The position numbers and the translations under genes are program-made. The notes under the pieces are model-generated. The model was not told the origin of the DNA. It saw nothing but the letters and a program-made list of their open reading frames with translations, and did not search any database. DNA of 64,000 nucleotides from Rosa chinensis (lineage: Eukaryota; Streptophyta; Magnoliopsida; Rosales; Rosaceae), in assembly GCF_002994745.2 (NCBI RefSeq), contig NC_037092.1, positions 82,256,824 through 82,320,823 on the forward strand. Direction: 5' to 3'. Position 1 is the stretch's first letter; each line of letters begins with the position of its first letter. Of this stretch, positions 44,634-55,278 are shown in pieces.

Positions 44634-45095
44634 TGTCACGGGTCAACTTTGCAATGCGGAAAGAGGACCACGCGGCACTTGCAAGTAAGCAAGTCAGCCA
44701 AGTGAGTACCTTGCAAGGAATAATGAAAACCACACGAGATTAAAAAGGTGCTAGCGGCAAGCAAGAACACAATTATATAAATGTTTGGCAACCACGAAGA
44801 ACAAATGAGAAATCGAAAGGAAAGATCAAGGAGCAATCTCACGGGACACAGATGATTGAATAATTCCTCTTTTATTGATGGTAAGACGGTAAGGGAGGTA
44901 AAAGTACATGTGCTTACCTATACTAGTTCCGTAGTCCAAACTATGCCAACTAGGAACCACTCCCTAAAGAGCATATCAGACTTACATGAACTTGGCAGGA
45001 GGAACCATGAAAAATGAAAAAGGCTGAGGAGACTAAATGCCTAAATAAAATAAATTACAAGGTTGCTTGTGGCATTACAAGTGCTACCCCTAACA
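44634..45095 (-). repeat. 3' LTR of the chromodomain gypsy element
   Basis: Matches 62,141-62,668 base for base apart from scattered substitutions and a ~66-base indel near its right end. Confidence 0.93.
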
Positions 45096-45098
45096 TCC

Positions 45099-45614
45099 TT
45101 TACATACATGTGCATTTGCAAGCATAATTAGCTATAATGAGCCACGCTCATTGTACCGCCAGGGGTACCAACGCCCACCATATAAGTGACTGGCGTAAAG
45201 ACAGCTAGCCAGGTTACCGCCTGAGCCCCGGAGCAACCCCAAAGCACCGCCGACGCGTCGCCACGCGCCGTGTCAAGTTAGCATCAGAAGCTACTGAAAC
45301 TGGGAACTGAAGCACATCAGTCCCACATCGAAAACAAGGAGAAGATCATCCTCTTCCTCACCTATAAAAGGTCCTCTCCTCTCTCCTCATTTATTACGCA
45401 TTCAATATTTACTTACTGTTACTTTGTCAACATAAATACATTGACTAACTTAGGCATCGGAGAGTTGAAGACCGCCCAGCGCGGTCTCCCTCTGACGCCC
45501 ATTGTATTTCATTTGACAGGTAACGAGAGCTACAATAACAACACAAGTATCGATCCGCTCATCGGATCAGCGTTAGCTAAGGTCCAGCTACCGCTAGACT
45601 TTTAGACATTAACA
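45099..45614 (+). repeat. 5' LTR of the young Tat element
   Basis: 516 bases, ending ATTAACA. Its first two bases are TT instead of TG. TATA box TATAAAAG at 45,363-45,370, followed by a pyrimidine-rich start region. Confidence 0.95.
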
Positions 45615-45634
45615 TTGGCGCCGTCTGTGGGAAC
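45615..45634 (+). promoter_or_regulatory. primer-binding site of the young Tat element
   Basis: TTGGCGCCGTCTGTGGGAAC directly after the LTR, the usual type for this lineage. Confidence 0.87.
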
Positions 45635-45667
45635 CCTTGAACTAAAGGTCATCCCACTACAATCACC

Positions 45668-48600
45668 ATGACTAACGGTAGCGGGGGAAACGCTGAAGAG
45701 CAGGCAGAGCTCCCCGCCATTCCCCAACCCTCCGACCCCGCGGTCGGCGTTCACCGCGCACTATTCACAACCCCGGCCAACCCCGGCGATGAGGCAAATC
45801 CAGGCAGCAGCCGCCCGTCAGGCCAAGATCTCGTCACCATGTACGAGATAGCACTGGCGGATCTTCATAAGGCAAACAGAGAGCGTGAGGAGGAGAGCAA
45901 GGAGAAGGCCGAAGCCCAAAGACAGATGGCCGCGCTCATGACACGTTTTGAGGAACTAAAAAACACTTTGGCGGCCACCAACCGCCCGGCACAGAGCGAG
46001 CAGTCACGCAGCACCAGGCGTAGTCGACCCACCACCGGCACAATGGTACCAGGGCCGGTTGTACAAATGCATGTACCGCTGAACCCATATGGGTTGTCAG
46101 GAATGGGACCGCCGCCCATACCCCAACTAATGTTAGAACAGGTGGCGGAATCACTTCCGCACACCAACCGCTCGAATGCCAGGGCAAGGACTGAGGGTGG
46201 TCCGCCCATACCTAGGCGCAAGCCAACTCGGAAGGTCAGTCGGGCCGACTCCGCCGGCGATGCAACCGCCCAGCTACTGGAAAGGATGCACCAACTGGAG
46301 CAGAGGTTGATCCGGACGGAGACGGGCGTCCCAGCGTCAACTCGGAACCCGCTATTCACTTCCAGACCCGGCCCCTTTTCCACCGCGATCCTGCAGGCTG
46401 TCAGACCGACATATGCAAAAACCCCAAAGATGTCGCAATATGGCGGATTGACCGATCCCTTTGTCCACATGGACACCTTCAAGAAGGTCACCAACAACAA
46501 GGGGTTCGACGACGCCACCTTATGCCATCTGTTCAGCGAAACGTTGGACGGCGAGGCAATGAACTGGTTTTTTGAATGTCCGCCAGGATCTGTCGGCTCA
46601 TTCCATGCACTGTCGCATGCTTTCCTCTCCCGCTTCATCTTACTGTCCGCCGGACATCACAATACAAGTCAGCTTTTCGGCGTTAAACAAGGGGAGGACG
46701 AATCACTGAAGGCCTTTGTCACAAGGTGGCGGGCGGCAGCATCTCAGTGCCGCGACCTAGACAAAACCATGGCATCGGCAGCCTTCAGGAAAGGACTCCT
46801 CAAGGGACCGTTCCTCTATCACCTCAATTACAATCATCCCAATGCGACGTACGACCACGTCATGAGTGAGGCGGTCATCCACGCCCAGGCGGAATTCATC
46901 ACATATGGAGAGACCCCACCGCCAGCAACGCCAACAAGGTCAACCCAACCATCTTCCAGTCACCAGGTAACCGCTGACAAGCCCCCCTCAGCACCGCCAG
47001 TTGACAAGAAAAGGGAGTGGCAGCAGGGCCACCACCAAACCAAGCGGCAGAAAGGGCAACATTATTACAAGGGAAACCGCCCAACTCATGGGGATAACCA
47101 CAACAGGCAGGCGAAGTCCTCACAGCGGTACGCAGTTTTCACGGTCCTAACGGCCTCATATGAAGACATCTATAATCAGTGCAAGGATCAGATCCCACCG
47201 CCACCCCCTCCAAAGTACCCAAAAACAGGCAAGCCCAGGAACACTGGCAAGTGGTGCAAATACCACACGGACAGCGGCCACAATACAAACAACTGCAATG
47301 CTCTCAAAACGGCCATTGAGACTTTGTACCGTGACGGCAAGTTGGAGCAGTTCAAGGTGCGCCAACCACCACCAGTGATGGCCAACGTTGAGACCTTAGG
47401 CCGCATCAACACCATCGATGGCGGTGCTCCAATCACCAACATGTCTCACAGGGCAAGAAAGCGCTATGAACGCGCTAACCACCCAAAGGAAGTTTGTAAC
47501 ATCAGCTACGAAAGATCCGCCAAACTCCCGAGATCAGGTTGGGAGCCTATTACCTTTTCAGAGGAGGAGGAGCGCGGAGTACATTTACCCCATGACGACC
47601 CATTCTTAGTCGATGCCATTCTTGGAAAATTCTCGGTGGGGAGAATCTTGGTGGATAGCGGGTCCGCTGTCAACGTCATCTTCAGCGGTTGCTACGACCA
47701 TCTCAAGCGGAACAAGAAACTACTCCAGGATCACGAGCCACTGCTCAGCTTCTCCGGTGACGTCACACAACCACTAGGGTCGGATTACATGCGACTAGTT
47801 ATCGGCACTAGTCCCTGTATGGCGGAAGTGCACACGGAGTTCATTATTGTCGATTGTTTCAGTTCGTACAACGCTATCATTGGTCGACCAGCGCTTAATA
47901 AGCTCAAGTGCATCATTGCCGGATACATGCTTCTCATGAAGTTCCCCACGCCCAACGGCACAGGCTGTGTGAGGGGAAGCCAACAGCTGGCACGAGAATG
48001 TTATTCAACGACTATGGCACGGTCAACGCGTCGCCATGAAATCCTCACAGTGGGTAATGACCCACCACCACCGAATATCTTTGAGGATCCCAGAGATGAG
48101 GAGGAGAAATATGTAAAGAAGGAGCCGGTCAACCCGGACACGTCACTGAAGGTTGTCTGCATCTCAGACGAGCATCCTGAGAGGACGGTCCGCATAGGCG
48201 CCCAACTAGATCCAGAAGTGGAGGCAGAACTCACTCAATTCCTAAGTGATAACGCAGCCGTCTTTGCATGGTCCTATGCGGACATGCCATGCATCTCTAC
48301 TGAAATAATCACTCATAAGCTGACCATCAAACCTTCCTTTTTTCCCATCAAGCAGAAGCGGAGGGCTTTTGATGAGGAAAAGTACCAGGCAATCGGACAG
48401 GAGGTCGCCAAACTACGGGACATTGGATTCATCCGCCAAGTCATCTACCCTCAATGGATCTCAAATCTGGTAATGGTAAAAAAGCCCAGCGGCAAGTGGC
48501 GGATGTGCGTCGACTTCAAAAATCTCAACAAGGCATGCCCAAAGGATAGTTTCCCGCTACCTCGTATCGATCAACTGGTCGATGCAACCGCCGGACACGA

Positions 48601-51388
48601 ACTCTTCAGCATGATGGACGCCTTCTCCGGATACAATCAGATCAAGATGCACCCCAGCGACCAAGAATGCACCACCTTCACCACCGACAAAGGCCTCTAC
48701 TGCTACAATGTCATGCCTTTTGGTCTGAAGAACGCCGGTGCAACTTATCAGCGGTTGATGAACGCCATGTTCGCTGAGCATCTGGGAAAAATCATCGAGG
48801 TCTATGTGGACGACATGCTAGTTAAGAGCATTAAGGCCAGTGGACATGTGGCAAACCTCAGGATCATAATAACCATCCTCCTGGCCTACGGTATGCGCCT
48901 CAACCCAGAAAAATGTTTCTTTGCAGTCACCGCTAGCAAATTTCTGGGTTACATCGTCAGCGAGCGAGGTATTGAGGCTAACCCGGATAAGGTACAAGCC
49001 ATCCTTAACCTGGCGGACCCCGAGTATAAGGTGGACGTCCAGTGCCTCCAGGGCAAGTTAACCGCCCTTTCTCGATTCATCTCTCGACTCACTGATAAGT
49101 GTGCCCCATTCTTCAAACTCCTCAAAACAACTCACAAGAAGGTCATCGACTGGAACCCAGAATGTCCGGCGGCGTTCCAAGGCCTGAAGGAATATCTGGC
49201 GGCAGTCCCTCTCCTTTCTGTCCCTGTCCAAGGAGAGACACTATTCATATATCTGGCGGTCTCGGCAACGGCAGTAAGCTGCGCCATAGTTCGGCGGGAA
49301 GGCCAGGATGAACTCCCAGTATTCTACGCCGGCAGAGGTATGAACGGAGCGGAAACAAGGTATCCACCGTTGGAACAGCTGGCTCTCGCACTTATCGTTG
49401 CCGCCAGACGCCTCCGCCAATATTTCCAGGCTCACACGATCCATGTGTTAACCAATCAACCGCTGAGGCAGGTGATGCAGAACCCTGAACACTCGGGGCG
49501 CCTCAGTAAGTGGGCGATAGAGCTCAGCGAATTTGACATAGAATACAAGCCAAGAACCGCCAAGAAGGGCCAGGCAGTAGCGGACTTCATCGCTGAACTT
49601 ACCGAGCGTCAGCCGGAACCCAGTACTCAAACAAAGTCCGCAACAGAAATAGTAGCCAGTGCAGAGGCAACTCCCCCACAGTCCGATTGGAACCTCCACG
49701 TGGACGGATCCGCCTGTGCCAAGGCCAGCGGCGCCGGAGTCATCTTAACCGGACCCGGGGGACTGAACGCAGAGTACGCGTTGAAATTCAACTTCAAAGC
49801 TTCAAACAATATGGCGGAGTACGAGGCGCTCATTGCCGGTCTACTCCTCGCCATTGACTCCGGAGCTGACAACGTCAACATATTCAGCGACTCCCAACTA
49901 GTCGTCAATCAGGTCAACGACAGCTTCCAAGCCAAGGACCAGCAGCTAGCGGCATATTTGGGGTACGTAAAGACGTTGCTAAAGAAGTTCAAATTTCACA
50001 CAATCACACAAATCCCCAGGGAAAAGAACGCCAAGGCTGATTCACTGGCGAGGCTGGCAACCGCCCAACCGCATCAGAGTCCAGCGGACACAAGGGTGGA
50101 GTATCTTGACAAGCCAAGTATCACAAAGACCCTGGCGGAAATCTTCAACGTTCAGGTCAACCCCAGCTGGATGGACGAGATCATTACATATAAACGCAAC
50201 GGAACATTGCCAGAAGATAAGGTACAGGCAAGACTGCTCCAGCGAAGAGCAACCCGCTACAACATCCAGCACGGCAAGCTCTACCGCCAGGGGTTCACCC
50301 ATCCTAACCTCCGCTGTCTAACCCCAGAGGAAGGAAGGATTGTCCTAGCTGAAATCCATGGCGGGGAATGCGGAAACCACTCGGGCGCCAGATCCCTGGC
50401 CAACCGCACAATGCGACAAGGGTACTTCTGGCCCACACTTGGTGATGACGCCCGGCGGATTTCGAGGTCTTGCCACAAATGCCAACAGTTTGCAGATCTC
50501 CCACACGCACCAGCGGAACCACTGTCAATCATCGTGGGCCCATGGATTCATTCCACGTGGGGCCTTGATCTGATGGGAAAATTCCAAACTGCCAAGGGTC
50601 AGTTCAAATACATCATTGTTGCCATCGATTACAACAGCAAGTGGATAGAGGCAGAGCCACTGACGGCAATAACTACCGCCAAGGTAATTCGCTTCCTTTG
50701 GAAGAATATCTACTGCCGCTACGGTGTCCCACACACAATCATTACAGACAACGGCACACAGTTCAACAATGACGAGCTCATCTCCTTCACCACCAACTTA
50801 GGCACCAAGTTGAGGTTTGCATCTGTCGCCCACCCCCAGACCAACGGCCAGGTCGAAGCGGCAAATAAGATAATCAAAAAGTTGTTAAAAAAGAAGCTCG
50901 ACAACGCCAAGGGTTTATGGGCGGAAAAGCTCCCAGAGGTTCTGTGGGCCATACGAACAACTCCAACCTCCGCCACCGGAGAAACTCCTTTTTGTATGAT
51001 GTTCGGCACAGAGGCTGTCTTACCCATTGAAGTTACTCAACCTACCGCTAGAGTCGAAGGCTACTGCCCAGAGACCAATAGCGCCGGCGTCAACTTGGAC
51101 AAGGACCTCCTAGAAGAGAAAAGACGCAAGGCCCATTTACACAATCTACAAAACAAACAACGGGTATCACGTTTCTACAACGCCAGAGTCAAGGCCCGGA
51201 ACCTCCAGTTGGGGGACTCGATCATGAAGGAAGTCATTCCGCCGCCGACAAAACTCCGCCCAACTTGGGAAGGCCCGTACAAAATTGTGGAAGTCGTTAG
51301 CCCAGGCACCTTCTACTTGATGGACAAGGACGGCGTCACATCGGCCCGCCCTTGGAATACTGAACACCTTCGGTATTACTACAAATAG
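45668..51388 (+). CDS. gag-pol polyprotein, Tat-lineage Ty3/gypsy, intact
   Basis: One frame of 1906 codons, ATG at 45,668 in context CACCATGA. Domains: coiled-coil/Pro-rich N terminus; gag core (residues about 255-400; MDTFKKVTNNKGFDDATLC, MNWFFECPPGSV, FVTRWRAAASQC); basic stretch and C-x3-H-like motif WCKYHTDSGHNTNNCNAL (about 530); aspartic protease (about 655-770; ILVDSGSAVNVI, YNAIIGRPAL); RT (about 900-1090; MCVDFKNLNKACPKDSFPLP, MMDAFSGYNQI, MPFGLKNAGATYQ, YVDD at about 1045); RNase H 1 (about 1190-1320); RNase H 2 (about 1340-1470; HVDGSACAKASGAGV, NNMAEYEALIAGL, FSDSQLVVNQV); integrase (about 1550-1800; HHCC with CHKCQ, GLDLMG, TDNGTQF, GQVEAANK giving D-D-E). It is a likely source of its own transposition machinery. 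No frameshift separates gag and pol. Confidence 0.97.
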   Translation: MTNGSGGNAEEQAELPAIPQPSDPAVGVHRALFTTPANPGDEANPGSSRPSGQDLVTMYEIALADLHKANREREEESKEKAEAQRQMAALMTRFEELKNTLAATNRPAQSEQSRSTRRSRPTTGTMVPGPVVQMHVPLNPYGLSGMGPPPIPQLMLEQVAESLPHTNRSNARARTEGGPPIPRRKPTRKVSRADSAGDATAQLLERMHQLEQRLIRTETGVPASTRNPLFTSRPGPFSTAILQAVRPTYAKTPKMSQYGGLTDPFVHMDTFKKVTNNKGFDDATLCHLFSETLDGEAMNWFFECPPGSVGSFHALSHAFLSRFILLSAGHHNTSQLFGVKQGEDESLKAFVTRWRAAASQCRDLDKTMASAAFRKGLLKGPFLYHLNYNHPNATYDHVMSEAVIHAQAEFITYGETPPPATPTRSTQPSSSHQVTADKPPSAPPVDKKREWQQGHHQTKRQKGQHYYKGNRPTHGDNHNRQAKSSQRYAVFTVLTASYEDIYNQCKDQIPPPPPPKYPKTGKPRNTGKWCKYHTDSGHNTNNCNALKTAIETLYRDGKLEQFKVRQPPPVMANVETLGRINTIDGGAPITNMSHRARKRYERANHPKEVCNISYERSAKLPRSGWEPITFSEEEERGVHLPHDDPFLVDAILGKFSVGRILVDSGSAVNVIFSGCYDHLKRNKKLLQDHEPLLSFSGDVTQPLGSDYMRLVIGTSPCMAEVHTEFIIVDCFSSYNAIIGRPALNKLKCIIAGYMLLMKFPTPNGTGCVRGSQQLARECYSTTMARSTRRHEILTVGNDPPPPNIFEDPRDEEEKYVKKEPVNPDTSLKVVCISDEHPERTVRIGAQLDPEVEAELTQFLSDNAAVFAWSYADMPCISTEIITHKLTIKPSFFPIKQKRRAFDEEKYQAIGQEVAKLRDIGFIRQVIYPQWISNLVMVKKPSGKWRMCVDFKNLNKACPKDSFPLPRIDQLVDATAGHELFSMMDAFSGYNQIKMHPSDQECTTFTTDKGLYCYNVMPFGLKNAGATYQRLMNAMFAEHLGKIIEVYVDDMLVKSIKASGHVANLRIIITILLAYGMRLNPEKCFFAVTASKFLGYIVSERGIEANPDKVQAILNLADPEYKVDVQCLQGKLTALSRFISRLTDKCAPFFKLLKTTHKKVIDWNPECPAAFQGLKEYLAAVPLLSVPVQGETLFIYLAVSATAVSCAIVRREGQDELPVFYAGRGMNGAETRYPPLEQLALALIVAARRLRQYFQAHTIHVLTNQPLRQVMQNPEHSGRLSKWAIELSEFDIEYKPRTAKKGQAVADFIAELTERQPEPSTQTKSATEIVASAEATPPQSDWNLHVDGSACAKASGAGVILTGPGGLNAEYALKFNFKASNNMAEYEALIAGLLLAIDSGADNVNIFSDSQLVVNQVNDSFQAKDQQLAAYLGYVKTLLKKFKFHTITQIPREKNAKADSLARLATAQPHQSPADTRVEYLDKPSITKTLAEIFNVQVNPSWMDEIITYKRNGTLPEDKVQARLLQRRATRYNIQHGKLYRQGFTHPNLRCLTPEEGRIVLAEIHGGECGNHSGARSLANRTMRQGYFWPTLGDDARRISRSCHKCQQFADLPHAPAEPLSIIVGPWIHSTWGLDLMGKFQTAKGQFKYIIVAIDYNSKWIEAEPLTAITTAKVIRFLWKNIYCRYGVPHTIITDNGTQFNNDELISFTTNLGTKLRFASVAHPQTNGQVEAANKIIKKLLKKKLDNAKGLWAEKLPEVLWAIRTTPTSATGETPFCMMFGTEAVLPIEVTQPTARVEGYCPETNSAGVNLDKDLLEEKRRKAHLHNLQNKQRVSRFYNARVKARNLQLGDSIMKEVIPPPTKLRPTWEGPYKIVEVVSPGTFYLMDKDGVTSARPWNTEHLRYYYK

Positions 51389-51800
51389 TCAGACCGCTAC
51401 CCAGGAGCATCTTGACTTTAGCTAAATTTTTTGTTCAAATATTTAGCTAAGGGAAGCTACCCAACGGGTCCTACCCCGCTTTTGTACACTGATCAGTCAG
51501 CTATCAATGAAACGAGGAATTATTCAAACCATTGTTACCAAGTCTAGCACTGAGGGCAACTGGCAACGCTAGCAATCGTCGGCGGACCTCGTCCGCTACG
51601 AGGTGCACTTGGGCCAATCTTAATTCCTTTAATGTTTCACTGATCGACAAAAGAAAAACATAACTCAAAAACACTACATGGCAAACCAAGTCAGAAATTT
51701 ATTTTACGCCCCAAAATTCTTTACAAACTGATATGCCTCAGCGGCTACAAAAGAGCGGAAAGCGAAAAAAAAAAAAAAACTATGGAGGTCTCAGCTAGCT
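51389..51800. other. spacer between gag-pol and the antisense gene
   Basis: No coding potential. An A homopolymer (51,766-51,779) lies close to the antisense stop. Confidence 0.6.
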
Positions 51801-54525
51801 TCAGCGGTTGGCTTCGACTTCTGCGGCTTCAACAGGCGGCGGCGCGACCGATCGGCTCGCTTGATCGGACCCTCGAGCTGTCGGACTGGGGGTCTCTATA
51901 GTACCATCCGCCCGGGTGTGTGCCTCCAGAAATCCGGCACGTGACACCTCCGACGGGGTCTGCTGGGGAGTCTGCTGGGACCCTTGCGGCGGATGTGGGC
52001 CACTTTCCCCGCTGCCCGAGTGAGCACCCGCAGCTGGGGCAGGCACGACTTCTGTCTCCGGCGGGACACTCTCGGCCGCCGGCACGTCAGGCTGTGACGC
52101 CTTTGCAAAGTCAATGGCGCCCTTCCGCTTCAACATGTCTATATTGGCCCGGGCCCCAGACTTCGCCTCTTCGGTCAGTGTCTTCTTAAATTCTGCCGAC
52201 TGCTTGAACGCTTCGACAGCGGCGGCCGCAGCGGTACTCCCTTCAGCTCTCAGGCGGGTAACCTCGCCCCCCAGCCGCTTAATTTCGGCCATCCTATCGG
52301 CAGACTCCCGCTGCACTATAATGAGTTTTTTGTCTTTAGCGGCTATCCGCTCCTGCAGCAATGCGATCTCCTACTCCAACTGGGAGACGCGTTCATTCCT
52401 CTCCAAGTCCCGCCTGATGGCCGCATTAAGCTTGCCGCGGGCGTCCGCATAATCACACTCCGCCTTGACCAGCCCCCGCTCCACCTCCGCCAGTTTCTCC
52501 TTTGCCTCTGCCAACTCCCTCTGGAGACCTCCGATTTCTTCCCTGAGCTCTCCCTCAATCCGGGGCTGCTTCGACGCCGCCGCGAACATATCATGTAACC
52601 CCGCCGATATTTGACCAAAGGCCGAGCTGAAGGGCGATTGGTCAATTGCCGTCGGGCGCGATATGCCCGCCAGACCGCCGAACCCCAGCCGCTCGCACAG
52701 ATGGAAGAGGAACTCCCGCTCCCCTTCTGTCATAAATGGAGCATACTCGGCGAACGAGTCTAGCTCACAGACGGCGGGCGCCTCTCCCTCCACCGCCGCA
52801 GTCTTCGAGGGAGCCTGTCGGGCCTTCTTCTGACGACGGGCCCCGACCACCTCCACCCCGTCTCCCTCTTCCTCGTCAGGAGACTCAGCCGTCCGGCGCT
52901 TTCTCTCCAGCGCCCTCTGACTCCCAGCGACGGCCCTCGTCACCCTCACTGGCGGCCTCCCTTGTCACAGCGACATCTTCCGCCGGTTGCACAACCTTTT
53001 GAGGACCCCGCCTGTGAGCAGGCATCCGCTCCTTCTGTGGCCCGGCCGCAGCACTTCCCCTCTGATCCACGCCGACTGTCTGCGTCCCCGCCTGCACCGT
53101 AGGCAGACCATCCTCACCAAGGTGAGACTGGTGCGGCATCGGAATCACCACCGGAACATCGGAATGGCTCAGCGCCAATGTCTCCGGGTTCACCACAGTC
53201 TGCTGGGCCGCCAGCCCCTCGGCATACATGGCCTCCAAAAAATTGTCTATCTCCGCCCGATCCATCGCCTTCTCAAATGCGTCGCGACTCGATTTGTTGC
53301 CCGGCGGAGTTTCTAAAAAAAAAAAAAGGGCGACAGCCATCAGTCAAACAATTCAAAAATATAGTACGATACGACAGGGTAGACTCCTCACCAATGGAGC
53401 GTGTTAGTCGCAGGTCGACCAGCAACTCCCACCCAGTCAGCAGGCGGAAATCAAGCAAGTTTCGGTTCCGCCAGCAACCCCTGATCCTCGCCACGCGACA
53501 CTCTTCTTCGCGCGTTAGCGTGTACCGAAGTCCCGCTGCACAAAAAAAAAAAAAAAAAAAAAAAAAACACACGCCGTTAGTAGGAATACAAGTGCAAGCA
53601 CGTGAGCACGCCGTGTACCTTCAGCGGAAACCGGACACCAACCTCGAATAGGTTGGAACTCAGACGTAATCCTAAATGTCGGCCCTTCCTCATTCGATCT
53701 GGCGTAGTACTCCCAACCGTCGGTAGCAACGCAGAAGGTCCCCCGCCAGTAGGACATTGAGTCCCTTAGATTCTCGATCAGCTTGGGCGCTCCCTGCCGG
53801 CGGCTCAAGTTCACTTGCCCTTTGCAGCCTCGGCGCTTCACATACACCAACTCATAGAAGTGAAGCACTTCCGCCACGGTAGGACCCTCGCACCCGGATA
53901 ACCGCCAAAGGGAGTTCATGGCCAACATCAACCGCCACATATTGGGGCAAATCTGACCGAAGGCAAGGCCAAATTCGCACACCAAGATTTGCAGATTCGG
54001 CACCAGCGGGAGTGTTACTCCTTGGCGGAATATCGCCTCGTGAACGGCAGCACATCCCGCTGAGAGCATCGAGGCCTTCTCATCCGCTGTCGGCGGGCGC
54101 AGCTTCACCTAGCCCGGCAACCGGAACGTCTGCTTCATCCGGTTAACAGCGGCGGCATCCATCCGCCCACCTGCCTCGTCGACGGCGGTGCCGTCTGAGA
54201 GGTACCACGCCGATTCGGCATTTTGGCCCGGTACTTCCCCTTCGCCAGCGGAGCCGCTAGCAGCACTATTGCTCGCCAAGCGCTCGTCGCGCCTAGCTTT
54301 GGCAGCAGCAACCTCACCCGCCCTAGAGCTCTCTGGACGCGAACCACGACCCATAGCTACTTCCCAGGGGATAGTCTGAAGTGGCTCAAATTCAAGCGGT
54401 TCTGGCAGTGAGGTTCCTGCATGGGCAGACGGACGCAACGAATCAATAAAAATCATATCCGCCGCGCTGAACGACACGTCAGACCCGGAATCCTCACTGC
54501 TCGAAATCTCTATGACGTTAGCCAT
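51801..54525 (-). pseudogene. antisense gene: Transposase_28-like ('putative gypsy type transposon') protein with coiled-coil tail
   Basis: Minus strand, ATG at 54,525 (MANVIEISSSEDSGSDV). Exon 1 runs to 53,619 and contains the domain: TLPLVPNLQILVCEFGLAFG, CPNMWRLMLAMNSLWRL, YWRGTFCVATDGWEYY. Exon 2 is 53,535-53,392 and exon 3 starts at 53,312, all with GT..AG borders and preserved frame; the introns have long T tracts before the acceptors. The C-terminal part is Glu/Lys/Arg coiled coil (about 52,560-52,240), then a Pro/Thr/Ser tail. Lesions: TAG in frame at 54,109-54,111, a frame change near 52,950 (or an unrecognised intron) and TAG in frame at 52,371-52,373. Everything between reads through. 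The role of such antisense genes in Tat elements is unknown. Confidence 0.77.
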
Positions 54526-54546
54526 CCCAAACCCTAAAACCCACAT

Positions 54547-55278
54547 CAGTTAGCACAAATACAGATCTAACCTACTCTCACATCAGATATAGCCAAAGGT
54601 ATCAACAACAAAACCCAGAAAACTCCAAAGTACAAAACAGACGCACTCATCCCAGATTCGGCTATCTATTCCTTAACCACCAACGCTTAGCCAACCATAA
54701 TCCAACCCCCCCAAAGAAATCCCATTCACACCTCAGAACACACCCAGCAAAACCAGCAGTCATCTCAGAAAGGCAAAAACAGCAAAACCCAGAAATAAAC
54801 AGACCCACTAAAACAAAAACAAAAAGGGGAAATCCAGGTACCAACCTCAGTGGTGCAATCTTCAGCACGGTCGTGCACGGTGACGATCGACGTCTCTCTG
54901 GAAACGGTATACCCAAGCTCCGGCAGTCTCTCTCTTCGGTCTCGGACAAACAGAACTCGAAGACGACGACTAGGTTTTCAAATTTTCGCAAAGTGGCAAA
55001 TCTCCCAAGGTTTCCCCCCCCCCCACCCTTTTTATCTCGGCATCAACGCGTCCTAAGCCGTCCGCTCCATAACGGCATCACGTACCAGCCGTACACGTGT
55101 CATCAGTCTCCACTCACTCTCCGGAGTACCCGAGGCGTTACCTCGGTTATGAAACCCACAATTAGTATCATTAAAAGCTAGAAGATGGACAGGCTTAGGA
55201 GACAAGCCTACGCACGCTAACCCGCTATAGGTTCGACACGTGTTAAACAGTGGGGATGACTTCGTAAGAACCGCCTGA
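54547..55278. other. upstream region of the antisense gene
   Basis: No coding potential. Likely promoter and leader of the antisense transcript (minus-strand GGGTTTTGGGATGGC just before ATG). A C homopolymer at 55,013-55,024. Confidence 0.55.

Noticed and set aside
45865..51367. Long minus-strand open frames opposite gag-pol
   Set aside because: Shadows of the intact plus-strand polyprotein; no motifs, and codon bias follows the sense frame.
52736..53651. Plus-strand frames rich in Pro, Ser and Arg
   Set aside because: Complement of the GC-rich antisense gene; no motifs.
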